Source of the DNA: Pararhodobacter oceanensis
GTDB taxonomy: Bacteria > Pseudomonadota > Alphaproteobacteria > Rhodobacterales > Rhodobacteraceae
DNA: 64,000 nucleotides
NCBI RefSeq assembly: GCF_003076755.1
Contig: NZ_QDKM01000003.1
Span: 372,001-436,000 of the forward strand
Direction: 5' to 3'
This document shows positions 17,537 through 27,168 of this stretch, piece after piece. A program made the translations under genes and the position numbers. The stretch's first letter is position 1. Each line of letters starts with the position of its first letter. The notes under the pieces are model-generated. The model had not been told where the DNA came from. It saw only the letters and a list, made by a program, of their open reading frames with translations, and ran no database searches.

Positions 17537-17627
17537 GGTGCGTTCCGTCACATAAAGCGGCCACTTAGTGCGGCAGGGGGTGGCGGGCGCACAGGGGCGC
17601 GCCCGCCGGGGTCAAGCCGGTCTCAGA

Positions 17628-18920
17628 TCACATGTCGCAATGCGATTCGATGCCGTTTTCGGCGGCATAGGCAGCGGCATCTTCCGCCGCCAGTTCGGTG
17701 ACCAATTCGCGGTCGGCGTCGATCCAGTCGGTGATCAGGCTCCAGGTGCCGGTGTCGGCATCCCATTGCTGCAGCATCGCCGCACCCGAACCACCGTGGT
17801 TCTCACAGGAGACGTTGAACGGTGCCGAAAAGCCCGGCAGACCGAGTTCGGTCAGACGCTCTTCGGTAAGGCTCAACGCTTCCATCCCGTCACGCATCAT
17901 CGCCGGGGTGATCTCGGCAACACCGTGGATCTCCTGCGCGGTGCGTGCCGCTTCCGAGGCCAGCATCGCCGCGTAGAGACCGCGCGAATAGACCGCCGAG
18001 CCGATCTGGTCGCCATTGCCTGCCGCCATACCGGCGTCGACAACATACTGCTGGATTTCGTCATAGACCGGATAATCGGTGCCAACACCGTGGAAGGTCA
18101 ACGCGGTGTAACCGTCAGCACCATCGCCAACCGGCAGCACGTCATTCTCCGAACCCGACCACCAGATACCGATGAAGTTCTCCATCGGAAAGCGGATGTT
18201 CGCGGCTTCTTGAATGGCGACCGCGTTCATCACGCCCCAGCCATACATGATCACATAATCGGGACGCTCACGGCGGATTTGCAGCCATTGCGAGCCCTGC
18301 TCCTGACCGGGGTGGTCAACGGCCAGCGGGTTGAACTCGAAGCCGTAACGCTCGGCCAGAGTTTCCAGCGTACGGATCGGCTCACGACCGTAGGCCGAGT
18401 TGTGATAGACCAGAACGATCTTCTTGCCCTCGAGCGAGCCGTCGTTCTGCTCGAGCAGATGGTTGATCGCCACCGAGGCGCCATCCCAATAGTTGGCGGG
18501 ATAGTTGAACACCCAAGGGAAGCTGTCACCGATCACCGCCGAGGTGCGCCCGTAGCCCATGGTGTGCATCGGGATGCCATCTTCGGTGACGCGCGGGATC
18601 AGCTGATAGGTGATGCCGGTGGACAGCGGCTGGATGACCAGCGGGCTGTCGTCGCGGATACCCTCATAGCATTCCACGCCGCGCTCGGTGTTATAGGCGG
18701 TTTCGCATTCGCTCAGCCGGATCGGCACGCCGCCGATACCGCCATCGCGCTCGTTGAGCAGGGTCAGATAGTCCTGATACCCGTCCGCGAAGGGAATGCC
18801 GCCGGGGGCGTAGGGCCCGGTGCGGTAGTTGAGCATTGGAAAATGCAGGTCCTGTGCGAGCGCCGGAGCGGCCACGGACAGGGTTGCCGCGATACCCACG
18901 GCCAGTTTCATCATCTTCAT
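17628..18920 (-). CDS. Liv-type ABC transporter periplasmic substrate-binding protein
   Basis: The 430-residue product has a signal peptide (KLAVGIAATLSVAAPALA, cleavage about residue 22) and a type 1 periplasmic-binding fold: GIPFADGYQDYLTLLNERDGGIGG near 40, then PLSTGITYQLIPRVTEDG, and IVLVYHNSAYGREP. The family binds branched-chain amino acids, amides or aromatic and aliphatic acids. With two CoA ligases in the cluster, a carboxylate ligand is a reasonable inference, unproven. GGAGGAG precedes the start. An AAGACCRAACGT tandem repeat lies between it and livM. Confidence 0.9.
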   Translation of the reverse strand: MKMMKLAVGIAATLSVAAPALAQDLHFPMLNYRTGPYAPGGIPFADGYQDYLTLLNERDGGIGGVPIRLSECETAYNTERGVECYEGIRDDSPLVIQPLSTGITYQLIPRVTEDGIPMHTMGYGRTSAVIGDSFPWVFNYPANYWDGASVAINHLLEQNDGSLEGKKIVLVYHNSAYGREPIRTLETLAERYGFEFNPLAVDHPGQEQGSQWLQIRRERPDYVIMYGWGVMNAVAIQEAANIRFPMENFIGIWWSGSENDVLPVGDGADGYTALTFHGVGTDYPVYDEIQQYVVDAGMAAGNGDQIGSAVYSRGLYAAMLASEAARTAQEIHGVAEITPAMMRDGMEALSLTEERLTELGLPGFSAPFNVSCENHGGSGAAMLQQWDADTGTWSLITDWIDADRELVTELAAEDAAAYAAENGIESHCDM

Positions 18921-18942
18921 TGGTTCTCCTCCCAGTCGATGA

Positions 18943-18991
18943 ATTTTCGGTCTTACGTTCGGTCTTATGGTCGTTCGGACGTTTGGTCTTG
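18943..18991 (-). repeat. Short tandem repeat in the livM/substrate-binding-protein gap
   Basis: Read on the minus strand, the gap holds AAGACCAAACGT, then AAGACCGAACGT and AAGACCGAAAAT, with a further CCGAACGACC between the first two. The units are imperfect and about 12 bases long. They could form part of a leader for the highly expressed binding protein, or be slippage-derived. Confidence 0.5.
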
Positions 18992-19006
18992 AGGGCCGCG
19001 CCCCGC

Positions 19007-20083
19007 TTAATGCGGGAAGGGCCAGAGGCGTAGTTTCTCTTTGGCGGTGCGCCAGAGCGCCGCCATGCCGTGGGGCTCGACGATCAGCACCAGCACGATC
19101 AGCGCGCCGATGATCATCACCTCAAGATGCCGCGCCAGATCGGCAGGCCAGCCCAGCGCATCGACCAAGAACACCTTGAGCAGCACCGGCAGCACGATCA
19201 GGAAGGCCGCGCCCAGAAACGAGCCGAGGATCGAGCCGAGGCCGCCGATGATCACCATGAACAGCACAAGGAACGACTTGTTGATGCCAAAGGCCTCACC
19301 GGCTTCGGCGGCACCCAGATAGACACCGAACAACAAGGCTCCGGCGACGCCGACAAAGAAGGACGACACCGCAAAGGCGGTCAGCTTGGCGATCAGCGGG
19401 TTCACCCCGATAATCTCGGCGGCGATATCCATGTCGCGGATCGACATCCATGTCCGCCCGACGGTGCCACGGGTCAGATTGCGCGCCAGCCATGCCATGC
19501 CGACAACAAAGACCAGACAGGTCATATAGACCGCCATCGCGCTGGCTGCGGGGCCGGTGACCAGAACGCCAAACACGGTGCGCTCGGGCATCGAGATCAT
19601 GCCGGTGGCGGAGTCGTTGAAGAACCAGCCCACCCGCGTGAACAGCCAGATCAGGAAGAACTGCGCCGCCAGCGTTGCCACCGCCAGATAGAAACCCTTG
19701 ATCTTGAGGGACGGCAGGCCGAACAACACCCCAACCGCGGCGGTGACCAGACCGGCGAGGATGAACACGATGTAGATCGGCATCCACGGAAAGGCGGTGG
19801 TCAGCTTGAAGGTCGCGTAAGCGCCCACCGCCATGAAGGCGCCGGTGCCCAGCGAGAGCTGCCCGCAGTAGCCGATCAGGATGTTCAGCCCCAAGGCCGC
19901 GATCACATAGATCAGCAGCGGGATGACGATGGAATTCGCCCAGTAATCGGTCAGCAGGAACGGCACCACCAGAAAGGCAAAGCCGATCAGCGCCCAATAG
20001 GCATAGCGGTCAAAGCGGATCGGAAAGGTCTGGTTGTCGCTGGGATAGGTCGATTTGAAATCGCCGGCTTCACGGTAGAGCAT
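19007..20083 (-). CDS. livM: Branched-chain amino acid-type ABC transporter permease LivM
   Basis: The 358-residue product has about nine to ten membrane segments and the LivM signatures AALGLNILIGYCGQLSLG and SLKIKGFYLAVATLAAQ, followed by TRGTVGRTWMSIRDMDIAAE, the cytosolic EAA-like contact with the ATPase. The start at ATG 20083 lies 4 bases after the livH stop; an upstream in-frame start at 20188 would overlap livH coding sequence in another frame. It forms the transmembrane pore with LivH. Confidence 0.93.
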   Translation of the reverse strand: MLYREAGDFKSTYPSDNQTFPIRFDRYAYWALIGFAFLVVPFLLTDYWANSIVIPLLIYVIAALGLNILIGYCGQLSLGTGAFMAVGAYATFKLTTAFPWMPIYIVFILAGLVTAAVGVLFGLPSLKIKGFYLAVATLAAQFFLIWLFTRVGWFFNDSATGMISMPERTVFGVLVTGPAASAMAVYMTCLVFVVGMAWLARNLTRGTVGRTWMSIRDMDIAAEIIGVNPLIAKLTAFAVSSFFVGVAGALLFGVYLGAAEAGEAFGINKSFLVLFMVIIGGLGSILGSFLGAAFLIVLPVLLKVFLVDALGWPADLARHLEVMIIGALIVLVLIVEPHGMAALWRTAKEKLRLWPFPH

Positions 20084-20087
20084 AGTC

Positions 20088-21089
20088 TCAGACCCTCTCG
20101 ATGATTTTTTCGCCGAACAAGCCCTGAGGGCGGAACAGCAGGAAGGCCAAGGCCAGCATATAGGCGAACCAGTTTTCGGTCGCGCCACCGATGATCGGCT
20201 GCATGAAGAAATCGAAGAGTTTCTCGCCGACCCCGATCAACAACCCGCCGACAATCGCGCCGGGGATCGAGGTGAAGCCGCCCAAGATCAGCACCGGCAA
20301 AGCCTTGAGCGCGATCAGCGAGAGCGAGAATTGCACGCCGGATTTCGAGCCCCACATGATCCCCGCGACCAGCGCCACGATGCCCGCGATCGACCAGGTC
20401 AGCACCCAGATAAAGCGCAGCGAAATGCCAACCGAGAGCGCCGCCTGGTGATCATCGGCCACCGCCCGCAGGGCGCGGCCCTGTTTGGTGTATTGCGAAA
20501 AGATCACCAGCGCGGTCACCAGAATCGCGGCGATCACCAGCGCATAGAGGTTCAGCGTGTCGATGTAGAAGCCGTAGAAATTCTCGTTGCCGAAGCCCAG
20601 CCACTGGGTGTTTTCCTCGAACCAGATATTGCCCCCCTGCGGCAGACCGACATCGAGACGCTTGACCTCGGCGCCCCACATGATGTCGCCGAGACCCTCA
20701 AGGAAATAGGCCAGACCGATGGTCGCCATGAACAGGATGATCGGCTCTTGGTTGACCAGATGCTTGAGCACGATGCGCTCAACCAGCCAGGCAAAGCCGA
20801 CCATCACCGCGATGGTCAGCGGAATCGCGATCAGCGTCGGGATATTGAACCCGAAGTGATGGATCGAAGTGCCGAAAGTGGCGTTGATCAGATGCGCGAA
20901 GGGAATCGCGCCCTCTTGCAAGCCAACGAGGGTCAGCGCCGCGAATAGCGCCATCACGCCCTGCGCGAAGTTGAAGATCCCCGAGGCTTTGAAAATCAGC
21001 ACAAAGCCCAGCGCCACCAGCGAATACATGATGCCGACGGTCAAACCGTTGATCGCGGCCTCGAAGGCGAAAAGAACGGTATCAGACAC
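20088..21089 (-). CDS. livH: Branched-chain amino acid-type ABC transporter permease LivH
   Basis: The 333-residue membrane protein begins with AINGLTVGIMYSLVALGFVL and FNFAQGVMALFAA, the classic LivH N-terminus. The ATPase-contact segment QGRALRAVADDHQAALSVGI is present, and GGFTSIPGAIVGGLLIGVGE follows in a late membrane segment. It lies between livG and livM, 29 and 4 bases away, in a single operon. Confidence 0.94.
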   Translation of the reverse strand: MSDTVLFAFEAAINGLTVGIMYSLVALGFVLIFKASGIFNFAQGVMALFAALTLVGLQEGAIPFAHLINATFGTSIHHFGFNIPTLIAIPLTIAVMVGFAWLVERIVLKHLVNQEPIILFMATIGLAYFLEGLGDIMWGAEVKRLDVGLPQGGNIWFEENTQWLGFGNENFYGFYIDTLNLYALVIAAILVTALVIFSQYTKQGRALRAVADDHQAALSVGISLRFIWVLTWSIAGIVALVAGIMWGSKSGVQFSLSLIALKALPVLILGGFTSIPGAIVGGLLIGVGEKLFDFFMQPIIGGATENWFAYMLALAFLLFRPQGLFGEKIIERV

Positions 21090-21118
21090 GGCGGCCCCCC
21101 AGTCGAATGCGGATAAAA

Positions 21119-21970
21119 TCAGTCATGTGAGACCCCCAGATATGCGTCGATGACATCCTGGTTGTTCATCACCTCTTCGGGGGTGCCGTCGCCGATTTTC
21201 TTGCCGTAATCCATCACCACGACACGGTCGGACAGGTCCATGACCACGCCCATATCGTGCTCGATCAACACCGTGGTGGTGCCGAATTCGTCGTTCACAT
21301 CGAGAATAAAGCGGCTCATGTCCTCTTTTTCCTCGACGTTCATGCCCGCCATCGGCTCATCGAGCAGCAGGATCTGCGGCTCGGCGGCCAAGGCGCGGGC
21401 CAGTTCGACGCGCTTTTTCAACCCGTAGGGCAGGCGCGAGACCGGGGTTTTGCGGATCGCCTGAATTTCCAGAAAGTCGATGATCTTCTCGACCGCTTCG
21501 CGGTTCTCGGCCTCTTCGCGCGCCGCCGCGCCCCACCAGAATGCCTGGCTCAGAAACCCTGCCTTCATATGGTGCATGCGGCCGGTCATGATGTTGTCGA
21601 GCACCGACATGCCCTCGAACAGCGCGATGTTCTGGAAGGTCCGCGCAATGCCCATGCGCGAGACCTTATAGGGGCGCATCTGCGGGCGTTTATAGCCCTT
21701 GTAGATCAGCTCGCCTTCTTGCGGGTTATAGAACCCCGAAATGACGTTGAGCATCGAGGATTTCCCCGCCCCGTTCGGCCCGATGATCGCGCGGATCTCG
21801 CCGTGACGAATGTCAAAGCTGATATCCTTGATCGCGACCACGCCGCCAAAGCGCAGGGTGATATTCTTGAGCTCCATCACCACGCCGCCAATCTGGCGCC
21901 CATCGGCGGTGACATAACCCTCGGTCTGCGTGTCCAGCATCGGCACCTGTTCCCTTTGTTCCACCGTCAT
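21119..21970 (-). CDS. livG: Branched-chain amino acid-type ABC transporter ATP-binding protein (LivG family)
   Basis: The 283-residue product has Walker A GPNGAGKSSM, RTFQNIALFEGMSVLDNIM typical of LivG, signature LPYGLKKRVE (a variant of LSGG), and Walker B ILLLDEPMAGM. It has an N-terminal extension of about 30 residues before MELKNITLRFGG, so an internal start is possible. Its ATGA overlaps the stop of the acyl-CoA ligase gene, implying translational coupling. Confidence 0.93.
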   Translation of the reverse strand: MTVEQREQVPMLDTQTEGYVTADGRQIGGVVMELKNITLRFGGVVAIKDISFDIRHGEIRAIIGPNGAGKSSMLNVISGFYNPQEGELIYKGYKRPQMRPYKVSRMGIARTFQNIALFEGMSVLDNIMTGRMHHMKAGFLSQAFWWGAAAREEAENREAVEKIIDFLEIQAIRKTPVSRLPYGLKKRVELARALAAEPQILLLDEPMAGMNVEEKEDMSRFILDVNDEFGTTTVLIEHDMGVVMDLSDRVVVMDYGKKIGDGTPEEVMNNQDVIDAYLGVSHD

Positions 21971-23928
21971 TGCGCCGCAACAGAGGCGGCCACGGTGTCA
22001 AACACCCGTGCATCGCGCAGTTCGACCGTAGCTTTGATTGCGCCCTTGCGCCCGTCTTCATAGGTCACTTCGGTCTCGGTATAGACCTGATCCGCGCCCT
22101 CATAGAGACCGGCGATCAGGTCGGCGAATTTCTCTTCGACGATCCGGCGGCGCACTTTGCGGGTGCGGGTCATCTCGCCGTCATCGGCGTCCAACTCTTT
22201 GTGCAGGATCAGAAATCTGTGGATCTGGCAGCTTGACAGCATCGGGTCTTGGGCGACGCTTTCGTTCACCTCTTCGACATGGCCCTGCATCATCTCCAGC
22301 ACCTGCGGGTGACCGGCGAGCTCCTGATAGCTGGAATAGGCGATGTTGTTGCGCTCAGCCCAATTGCCCACCGCGGTCAGGTCGATATTGATAAAGGCGG
22401 TGCAGCGGTCGCGGGTGTTGCCAAAGACCACCGCTTCAAGGATCGAGGGGAAGAACTTGAGTTTGTTCTCCACGTATTTCGGCGCGAACAGCGCGCCATT
22501 GGCCATTTTGCCGACATCCTTGGCGCGGTCGATGATCCGCAGATGGCCGGTGCCTTCCTCAAAGAACCCGGCATCGCCGGTGGCGACCCAACCCTCGGGG
22601 TCTTTGGTCGAAGCGGTGGATTCGGGGTTCTTGTAATACTCCACAAAGGTGCCCGGCGAGCGGTAGAAGACCTCGCCATTGTCGCCGATGCGCACCTCGA
22701 CACCGGGGCTGGGCACGCCGACGGTATCCGAGCGCACCTCGCCGTCGGGCTGCTGGGTGATGAACACCGAAGCCTCGGTCTGGCCGTAAAGCTGTTTCAG
22801 GTTGATCCCCAGCGAACGGTAGAAATCAAAGATCTCGGGCCCGATTGCCTCACCGGCGGTATAGGCGACGCGGATATTGGTCAGGCCCAGCGTGTTTTTC
22901 AGCGGCCCGTAGACCAGCATCTCGCCGATGCGGTATTTCATCCGGTCCGAGGCGTTGACCGGCTTGCCGTCAAGGATCAGCCCGCCAACCTTGCGCGCAT
23001 GCGCCATATAGGTGTCGAACATCTTTTTCTTGGTGGCGCCGGCGTCCTCCATGCGGATCATCACCGTGGTCAGCATGGTCTCGAACACCCGCGGCGGGGC
23101 GAAATAATAGGTCGGCCCGATCTCGCGCAAGTCGGTGAGCATGGTCGCCGCGCTTTCCGGGCAGTTGACGGTGAAACCAGCCCAATAGGCCTGCCCCACG
23201 GCAAAGATGAAATCGCCGACCCAAGCCATTGGCAGGTAAGCCAGAATTTCCTCGCGGTGGGTGAGATTGTCGAATTCGCTCGAGGATTTTGACGCCTCGA
23301 TGATGTTGCGGTTCGACATCACCACGCCCTTGGGCTTGCCGGTGGTGCCCGAGGTGTAGAGCATCACGCAGGTGCTGTCGTAGTTGAGTTCGGCAATGCG
23401 CTTTTTCAGCTCCGGCTCGAAGCGTTGGCGGGCGGCACGGCCCTCGTCTTGCACATCCATCAACCAGTTCATGCTGGTGTGGTCGTATTTGCGCATGCCG
23501 CGCTTGTCCAAATAGAGGATTGTCTCGACGCAATCGACGGTGTCCTGCACTTCGATGACCTTATCGACCTGCTCCTGGTCGCCGCAGATCGCAAAACGCG
23601 CGCCGCAATGCTCGAGCACATAGGCCATTTCTTCGGCAACCGCATCGGCGTATTGCGGCACCGGAATCGCGCCCACGGATTGCGCCGCGACCATCGCCCA
23701 ATAGAGCGCCGGACGGTTGCGACCGATGATCGCCACATGGTCGCCGCGCTCCATTCCCAGCGCCAGAAAGCCCAGCGCCATCGCGTTGACCTCTTCGGCC
23801 GCCTGCGCCCAGGTCCAGGCCTGCCAGATGCCGAATTCTTTCTCGCGGTATGCCGTCAGGCTGGCGTATCGGGTCGCGTTGCGCGCCAACAGAGCTGGCA
23901 CGGACTGAAGGTCCGCCTGCGTTGCCAT
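21967..23928 (-). CDS. AMP-binding long-chain-type acyl-CoA synthetase
   Basis: The 653-residue product is an adenylate-forming acyl-CoA ligase: YTSGTTGKPKGVV (P-loop), YGQTEASVF, and VATGDAGFFEEGTGHLRIIDRAKD as the A8 motif, with the large insertions of FadD15/ACSL-type enzymes. It starts at ATG 23928, upstream of which an in-frame ATG at 23970 gives an unlikely extension. It overlaps livG by 4 bases and opens the transporter operon. The substrate could be a fatty or aromatic acid. Pairing with a second ligase at the operon end is unusual. Confidence 0.88.
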   Translation of the reverse strand: MATQADLQSVPALLARNATRYASLTAYREKEFGIWQAWTWAQAAEEVNAMALGFLALGMERGDHVAIIGRNRPALYWAMVAAQSVGAIPVPQYADAVAEEMAYVLEHCGARFAICGDQEQVDKVIEVQDTVDCVETILYLDKRGMRKYDHTSMNWLMDVQDEGRAARQRFEPELKKRIAELNYDSTCVMLYTSGTTGKPKGVVMSNRNIIEASKSSSEFDNLTHREEILAYLPMAWVGDFIFAVGQAYWAGFTVNCPESAATMLTDLREIGPTYYFAPPRVFETMLTTVMIRMEDAGATKKKMFDTYMAHARKVGGLILDGKPVNASDRMKYRIGEMLVYGPLKNTLGLTNIRVAYTAGEAIGPEIFDFYRSLGINLKQLYGQTEASVFITQQPDGEVRSDTVGVPSPGVEVRIGDNGEVFYRSPGTFVEYYKNPESTASTKDPEGWVATGDAGFFEEGTGHLRIIDRAKDVGKMANGALFAPKYVENKLKFFPSILEAVVFGNTRDRCTAFINIDLTAVGNWAERNNIAYSSYQELAGHPQVLEMMQGHVEEVNESVAQDPMLSSCQIHRFLILHKELDADDGEMTRTRKVRRRIVEEKFADLIAGLYEGADQVYTETEVTYEDGRKGAIKATVELRDARVFDTVAASVAAQ

Positions 23929-24165
23929 CGTCGTCACCCCTTGTCTCCTCCCATTGCGCAGCAGGGCCAAGGACCAGTGCGCGTCCCCACATCACTGACC
24001 TGCGAGTTTTGCGGTAGTTTTTCGCAATTGCAACGAATTGTAACAGCGGGGGACAGGGCGCGGGGTTTCAGCCGGGGCAGAGGCCTGGCCCTGCATCATG
24101 CGCGGCTTTGAAAGGCGGTGATCGCGACCCGCCCCGCATTGATAGCTCTGTAGCAGGTTAGGCGA

Positions 24166-24960
24166 TTACCCTTCGCCCATCTGCCGCGTGCGTGCGACCG
24201 CTGCGTCCAGCCCCGCCGCGATATCCTCGGCAATCCGCGACTCGTGCATCGCCAGCAATCCGGCGGCGGTGGTTCCGGCGTAATCGACCATGCCCTGCAC
24301 ATGCTCGGCGGCGCTCTGCGGCCCGGCCTCCAGCATCTGCCCCGCCGAGAGGAACAACTGCCGGACCGCGCGCTCGGCGGTGGCCTCGGGCACGCCCTGC
24401 CCTTTGGCATAGGCGGCCATACACTCGGCAAAGAACGCCACGAACCCCGGCACCGGACCGGTCAGCGCGGTAAAGATCGCCAGTTGGGACTGGTCGGGCA
24501 GCGCATCGGTCTTGCCGCATGCTTCAAAGATCGCGGTGACGCGGGTGCGGTCGGCCTCGGTGACGCCCGCAGAAGGCCACCACGGCGAATAGGCCAAGCC
24601 GAACTCCGCCGCAGGACTGGACATCGCGCAGATCACCCGGTTGCTGCCGGTGGCCGCGGCAATCTGCGCGGCGCTGATCCCTGCCATCACCGAGATCACC
24701 AGTTTGCCGCGCGCGTCCACCGTGAAGCCCTGCATCTGCGCCGGTGGTAGCGAGAGGATCACCACCTCGCTGGCCGCGACCAAGGCTTGGTTGTCGGCGG
24801 TGATTGTCACTTCGGGTCGCGCGTCGAATTCCGCCGCCCTGCCACTGCGGTTCGAGAGCCAGAGATCGCGCGCCCCCGCGCCAAGCAGCGCCAATGAGAT
24901 CGCCCGCCCCAGCATGCCGCTGCCGCCGATGATGCCGATGTTGTTAAGTGCCTGCGCCAT
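24166..24960 (-). CDS. ProC-like (pyrroline-5-carboxylate reductase family) NAD(P)-dependent oxidoreductase
   Basis: The 264-residue product has an N-terminal Rossmann motif GIIGGSGMLGRAISLALL and a C-terminal ALTGPVPGFVAFFAE and DYAGTTAAGLLAM, which parallel the dimerisation helix and the GGTTxxGL segment of pyrroline-5-carboxylate reductases. The authentic enzyme makes proline. Divergence from canonical ProC (GGTT replaced by AGTT, and a weak core) makes a different imine or keto substrate possible. It lies upstream of the Liv-type operon on the same strand with a 237-base gap in which nothing else was recognised. Confidence 0.75.
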   Translation of the reverse strand: MAQALNNIGIIGGSGMLGRAISLALLGAGARDLWLSNRSGRAAEFDARPEVTITADNQALVAASEVVILSLPPAQMQGFTVDARGKLVISVMAGISAAQIAAATGSNRVICAMSSPAAEFGLAYSPWWPSAGVTEADRTRVTAIFEACGKTDALPDQSQLAIFTALTGPVPGFVAFFAECMAAYAKGQGVPEATAERAVRQLFLSAGQMLEAGPQSAAEHVQGMVDYAGTTAAGLLAMHESRIAEDIAAGLDAAVARTRQMGEG

Positions 24961-25138
24961 TTCTCCCCCGCTCTGCCGCTATCCCTGTAGCGTCGCAGGA
25001 AAGCGTCCTGATCTCCAGCCCCGCAACCTCAAGCCTTCGCCCGGCGCCCCCCGCCGGGCAGCGCCAACCCGCCCCCCCCAGGGCGGCGCTTTGCACCACC
25101 CCGGCGGCTCGGCACCGCCCTTGGCACCATAGTTCGCT

Positions 25139-27145
25139 TTAGGCTTCGACCAGCCCGCGCCCTTTGAGCAGCGCCTCAACCCCCGGCATCTGTCCGCGAA
25201 ACGCGGTATAGAGCGCCTCGGCCTCCTGCGACCCGCCGGATGACAGCAACACCTCCAGCTTCGCTGCCAAGGCAGGATCAAAGGCATCCCCCGCCTCCTC
25301 GAAAGCGGCGAAAGCGTCAGCGTCCATCACCTCGGACCACATGTAGCTGTAGTAGCCGCTCGAATATCCGTCACCGGCAAAGACATGGGCGAAATGCGGC
25401 GTCGCGTGGCGCATGCGGATCGCGGGGGGCATGCCGATACTCTCCAGAACCTCGGCCTGTTTCTGCATCGGATCGGCGGGCGGCGCGCCGTCGTGGAACT
25501 CCAGATCGACCAGCGCCGAAGCGACGAATTCCACCGTCGCAAAGCCCTGATCCCATGTCGCGGCGGATTTCAGCTTGTCACGCAGCGCCTCGGGCATCAC
25601 CTCGCCGGTCTGCCAGTGGCGCGCGTGGGTCTCAATCACTTCCGGCACCTCAAGCCAATGCTCAAAGAGCTGGCTCGGCAATTCGACAAAATCGCGCGCC
25701 ACCGAAGTGCCCGAGATGAACCCGTAGGTCACATCGCTGAGCATCCCGTGCAGCGCATGGCCGAACTCATGGAACAAGGTCCGCGCGTCATCCCATGACA
25801 GGAGCGCCGGATCGCCCTTGGCGAAGTTGCAGACATTGACCACAATCGGCCGCTGGGTGCCGCCCAGCTTGTGCTGGCTGCGGAAATTCGACATCCAAGC
25901 GCCCGAACGCTTGGAAGGGCGGGCGAAATAATCGCCGATGAACACCGCGATATGCTGGCCATCGCGGGTCACCTCCCAGGCGCGGGCGTCAGCGTGATAG
26001 AGCGGCACATCCAAGGGCGTGAACTCAAGGCGAAACAGCCGCCCGGCCACGTCAAAGGCCGCCGCGATCATCGCGTCGAGCGACAGATAGGGTTTCAGCG
26101 CCGCCTCGTCGAAATCATGCAGTGCATGGCGGCGTTTCTCGGCGTAATAGCGCCAGTCCCAAGGCTGCAAAGGACCGGCATAGCCATCGGCCTGCAACAT
26201 CGCCGCCATCGCCTCGGCATCCGCCAATGCGGTCTTGCGCGCCGGTTCCCAGACCCGCATCAGCAACTCGCGCACCGCCTGCGGCGACTTGGCCATCTCG
26301 GTTTCCAGCTTGTAGCTGGCGAAATTCTCATAGCCCAAGAGACTGGCGCGCTCACCCCGCAGCGCCAAAGTCTCGGCGGCAATGGCACGGTTGTCACTCT
26401 CGCCGCCATTGGCACCGCGTGCGCCCCAAGCCTCATAGGCTTTCTCGCGCAGATCACGGCGGGTGGAATACTGCAGGAAGGGCACGATCAAGGAGCGGTT
26501 CAGCGTCACCACATGCCCCTCCAACCCGCGTTCTTTCGCGGCGGCAGCGGCGGTGTCGATGACGAAATCGGGCAGACCGGCTAGGTCGTCCAATGGCATG
26601 AACCAGTCGCGCTCATCAGCCAGAAGGTTCTGGGTGAAGGCGGTGCCCAGCGTCGCCAGCCGCGACTTCACCGCCGCCATTCGCTCCAAGTCTGCCCCCT
26701 CCAATCCGGCGCCCGCGCGCTGGAACATCCGCCGGTAGAGCATCAACACGCGGAGCTGCTCGGCGCTCAGGTCGAGCGCGTCGCGCTGCGCCCAGAGCGC
26801 CTCAATGCGCGCGAAGAGCGCCTTATTCGAGGTGATCTCCGAGGAATAGGCCGAGAGTTTCGGCGCCAGATCGCGGCTCAACGCCTCGCGCGCGGGGTTC
26901 GAATCCGCACCCACCAGATTGTAAAACACCCCCGCCACCCGGTCGAGCAACCGGTCGGCGCGCTCCAGCGCTTCGATGGTATTGGCGAAATCGGGCGCTT
27001 CGGGATTGCCCGCAATCGCCGCCACCGCCGCACGCCCCTCGGCCAATGCCGCCTCGAAGGCAGGCGCGAAATCTGCGTCGGTAATCTGCGCAAAGGGCGG
27101 CAGGCCAAACGCCCCGTCCCAGTCCGTCAACAAAGCATTGCTCAC
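25139..27145 (-). CDS. M3 family zinc metallopeptidase (oligopeptidase A/Dcp type)
   Basis: The 668-residue product has the zinc motif FHEFGHALHGM near residue 460 (HExxH), with the third ligand probably in the following RDFVELPSQLFEHW. It matches thermolysin-clan oligopeptidases PrlC/OpdA and Dcp, which degrade short peptides in the cytosol; no signal peptide is seen. The start is at ATG 27145. It shares strand with argF and argD and is separated from argF by a 154-base gap holding repeat copy B. Confidence 0.9.
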   Translation of the reverse strand: MSNALLTDWDGAFGLPPFAQITDADFAPAFEAALAEGRAAVAAIAGNPEAPDFANTIEALERADRLLDRVAGVFYNLVGADSNPAREALSRDLAPKLSAYSSEITSNKALFARIEALWAQRDALDLSAEQLRVLMLYRRMFQRAGAGLEGADLERMAAVKSRLATLGTAFTQNLLADERDWFMPLDDLAGLPDFVIDTAAAAAKERGLEGHVVTLNRSLIVPFLQYSTRRDLREKAYEAWGARGANGGESDNRAIAAETLALRGERASLLGYENFASYKLETEMAKSPQAVRELLMRVWEPARKTALADAEAMAAMLQADGYAGPLQPWDWRYYAEKRRHALHDFDEAALKPYLSLDAMIAAAFDVAGRLFRLEFTPLDVPLYHADARAWEVTRDGQHIAVFIGDYFARPSKRSGAWMSNFRSQHKLGGTQRPIVVNVCNFAKGDPALLSWDDARTLFHEFGHALHGMLSDVTYGFISGTSVARDFVELPSQLFEHWLEVPEVIETHARHWQTGEVMPEALRDKLKSAATWDQGFATVEFVASALVDLEFHDGAPPADPMQKQAEVLESIGMPPAIRMRHATPHFAHVFAGDGYSSGYYSYMWSEVMDADAFAAFEEAGDAFDPALAAKLEVLLSSGGSQEAEALYTAFRGQMPGVEALLKGRGLVEA

Positions 27146-27168
27146 CGCATCGCCCCTTTCATCTGTCC

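Noticed and set aside
16694-17551. GTG 17551 as livF start
   Set aside because: It has no ribosome site upstream, and ATG 17536 begins a family-like N-terminus; the earlier codon remains possible but is not preferred.
17568-18992. A 474-codon open frame antisense to the Liv-type binding protein
   Set aside because: The reverse strand holds a full-length binding protein with signal peptide; the antisense product has no family features.
24961-25138. Possible further copy of hairpin repeat family 1
   Set aside because: It has GC-rich palindromes (for example GGGCGG and CCGCCC) but no GGATATTT tail, so it is not counted as a copy.
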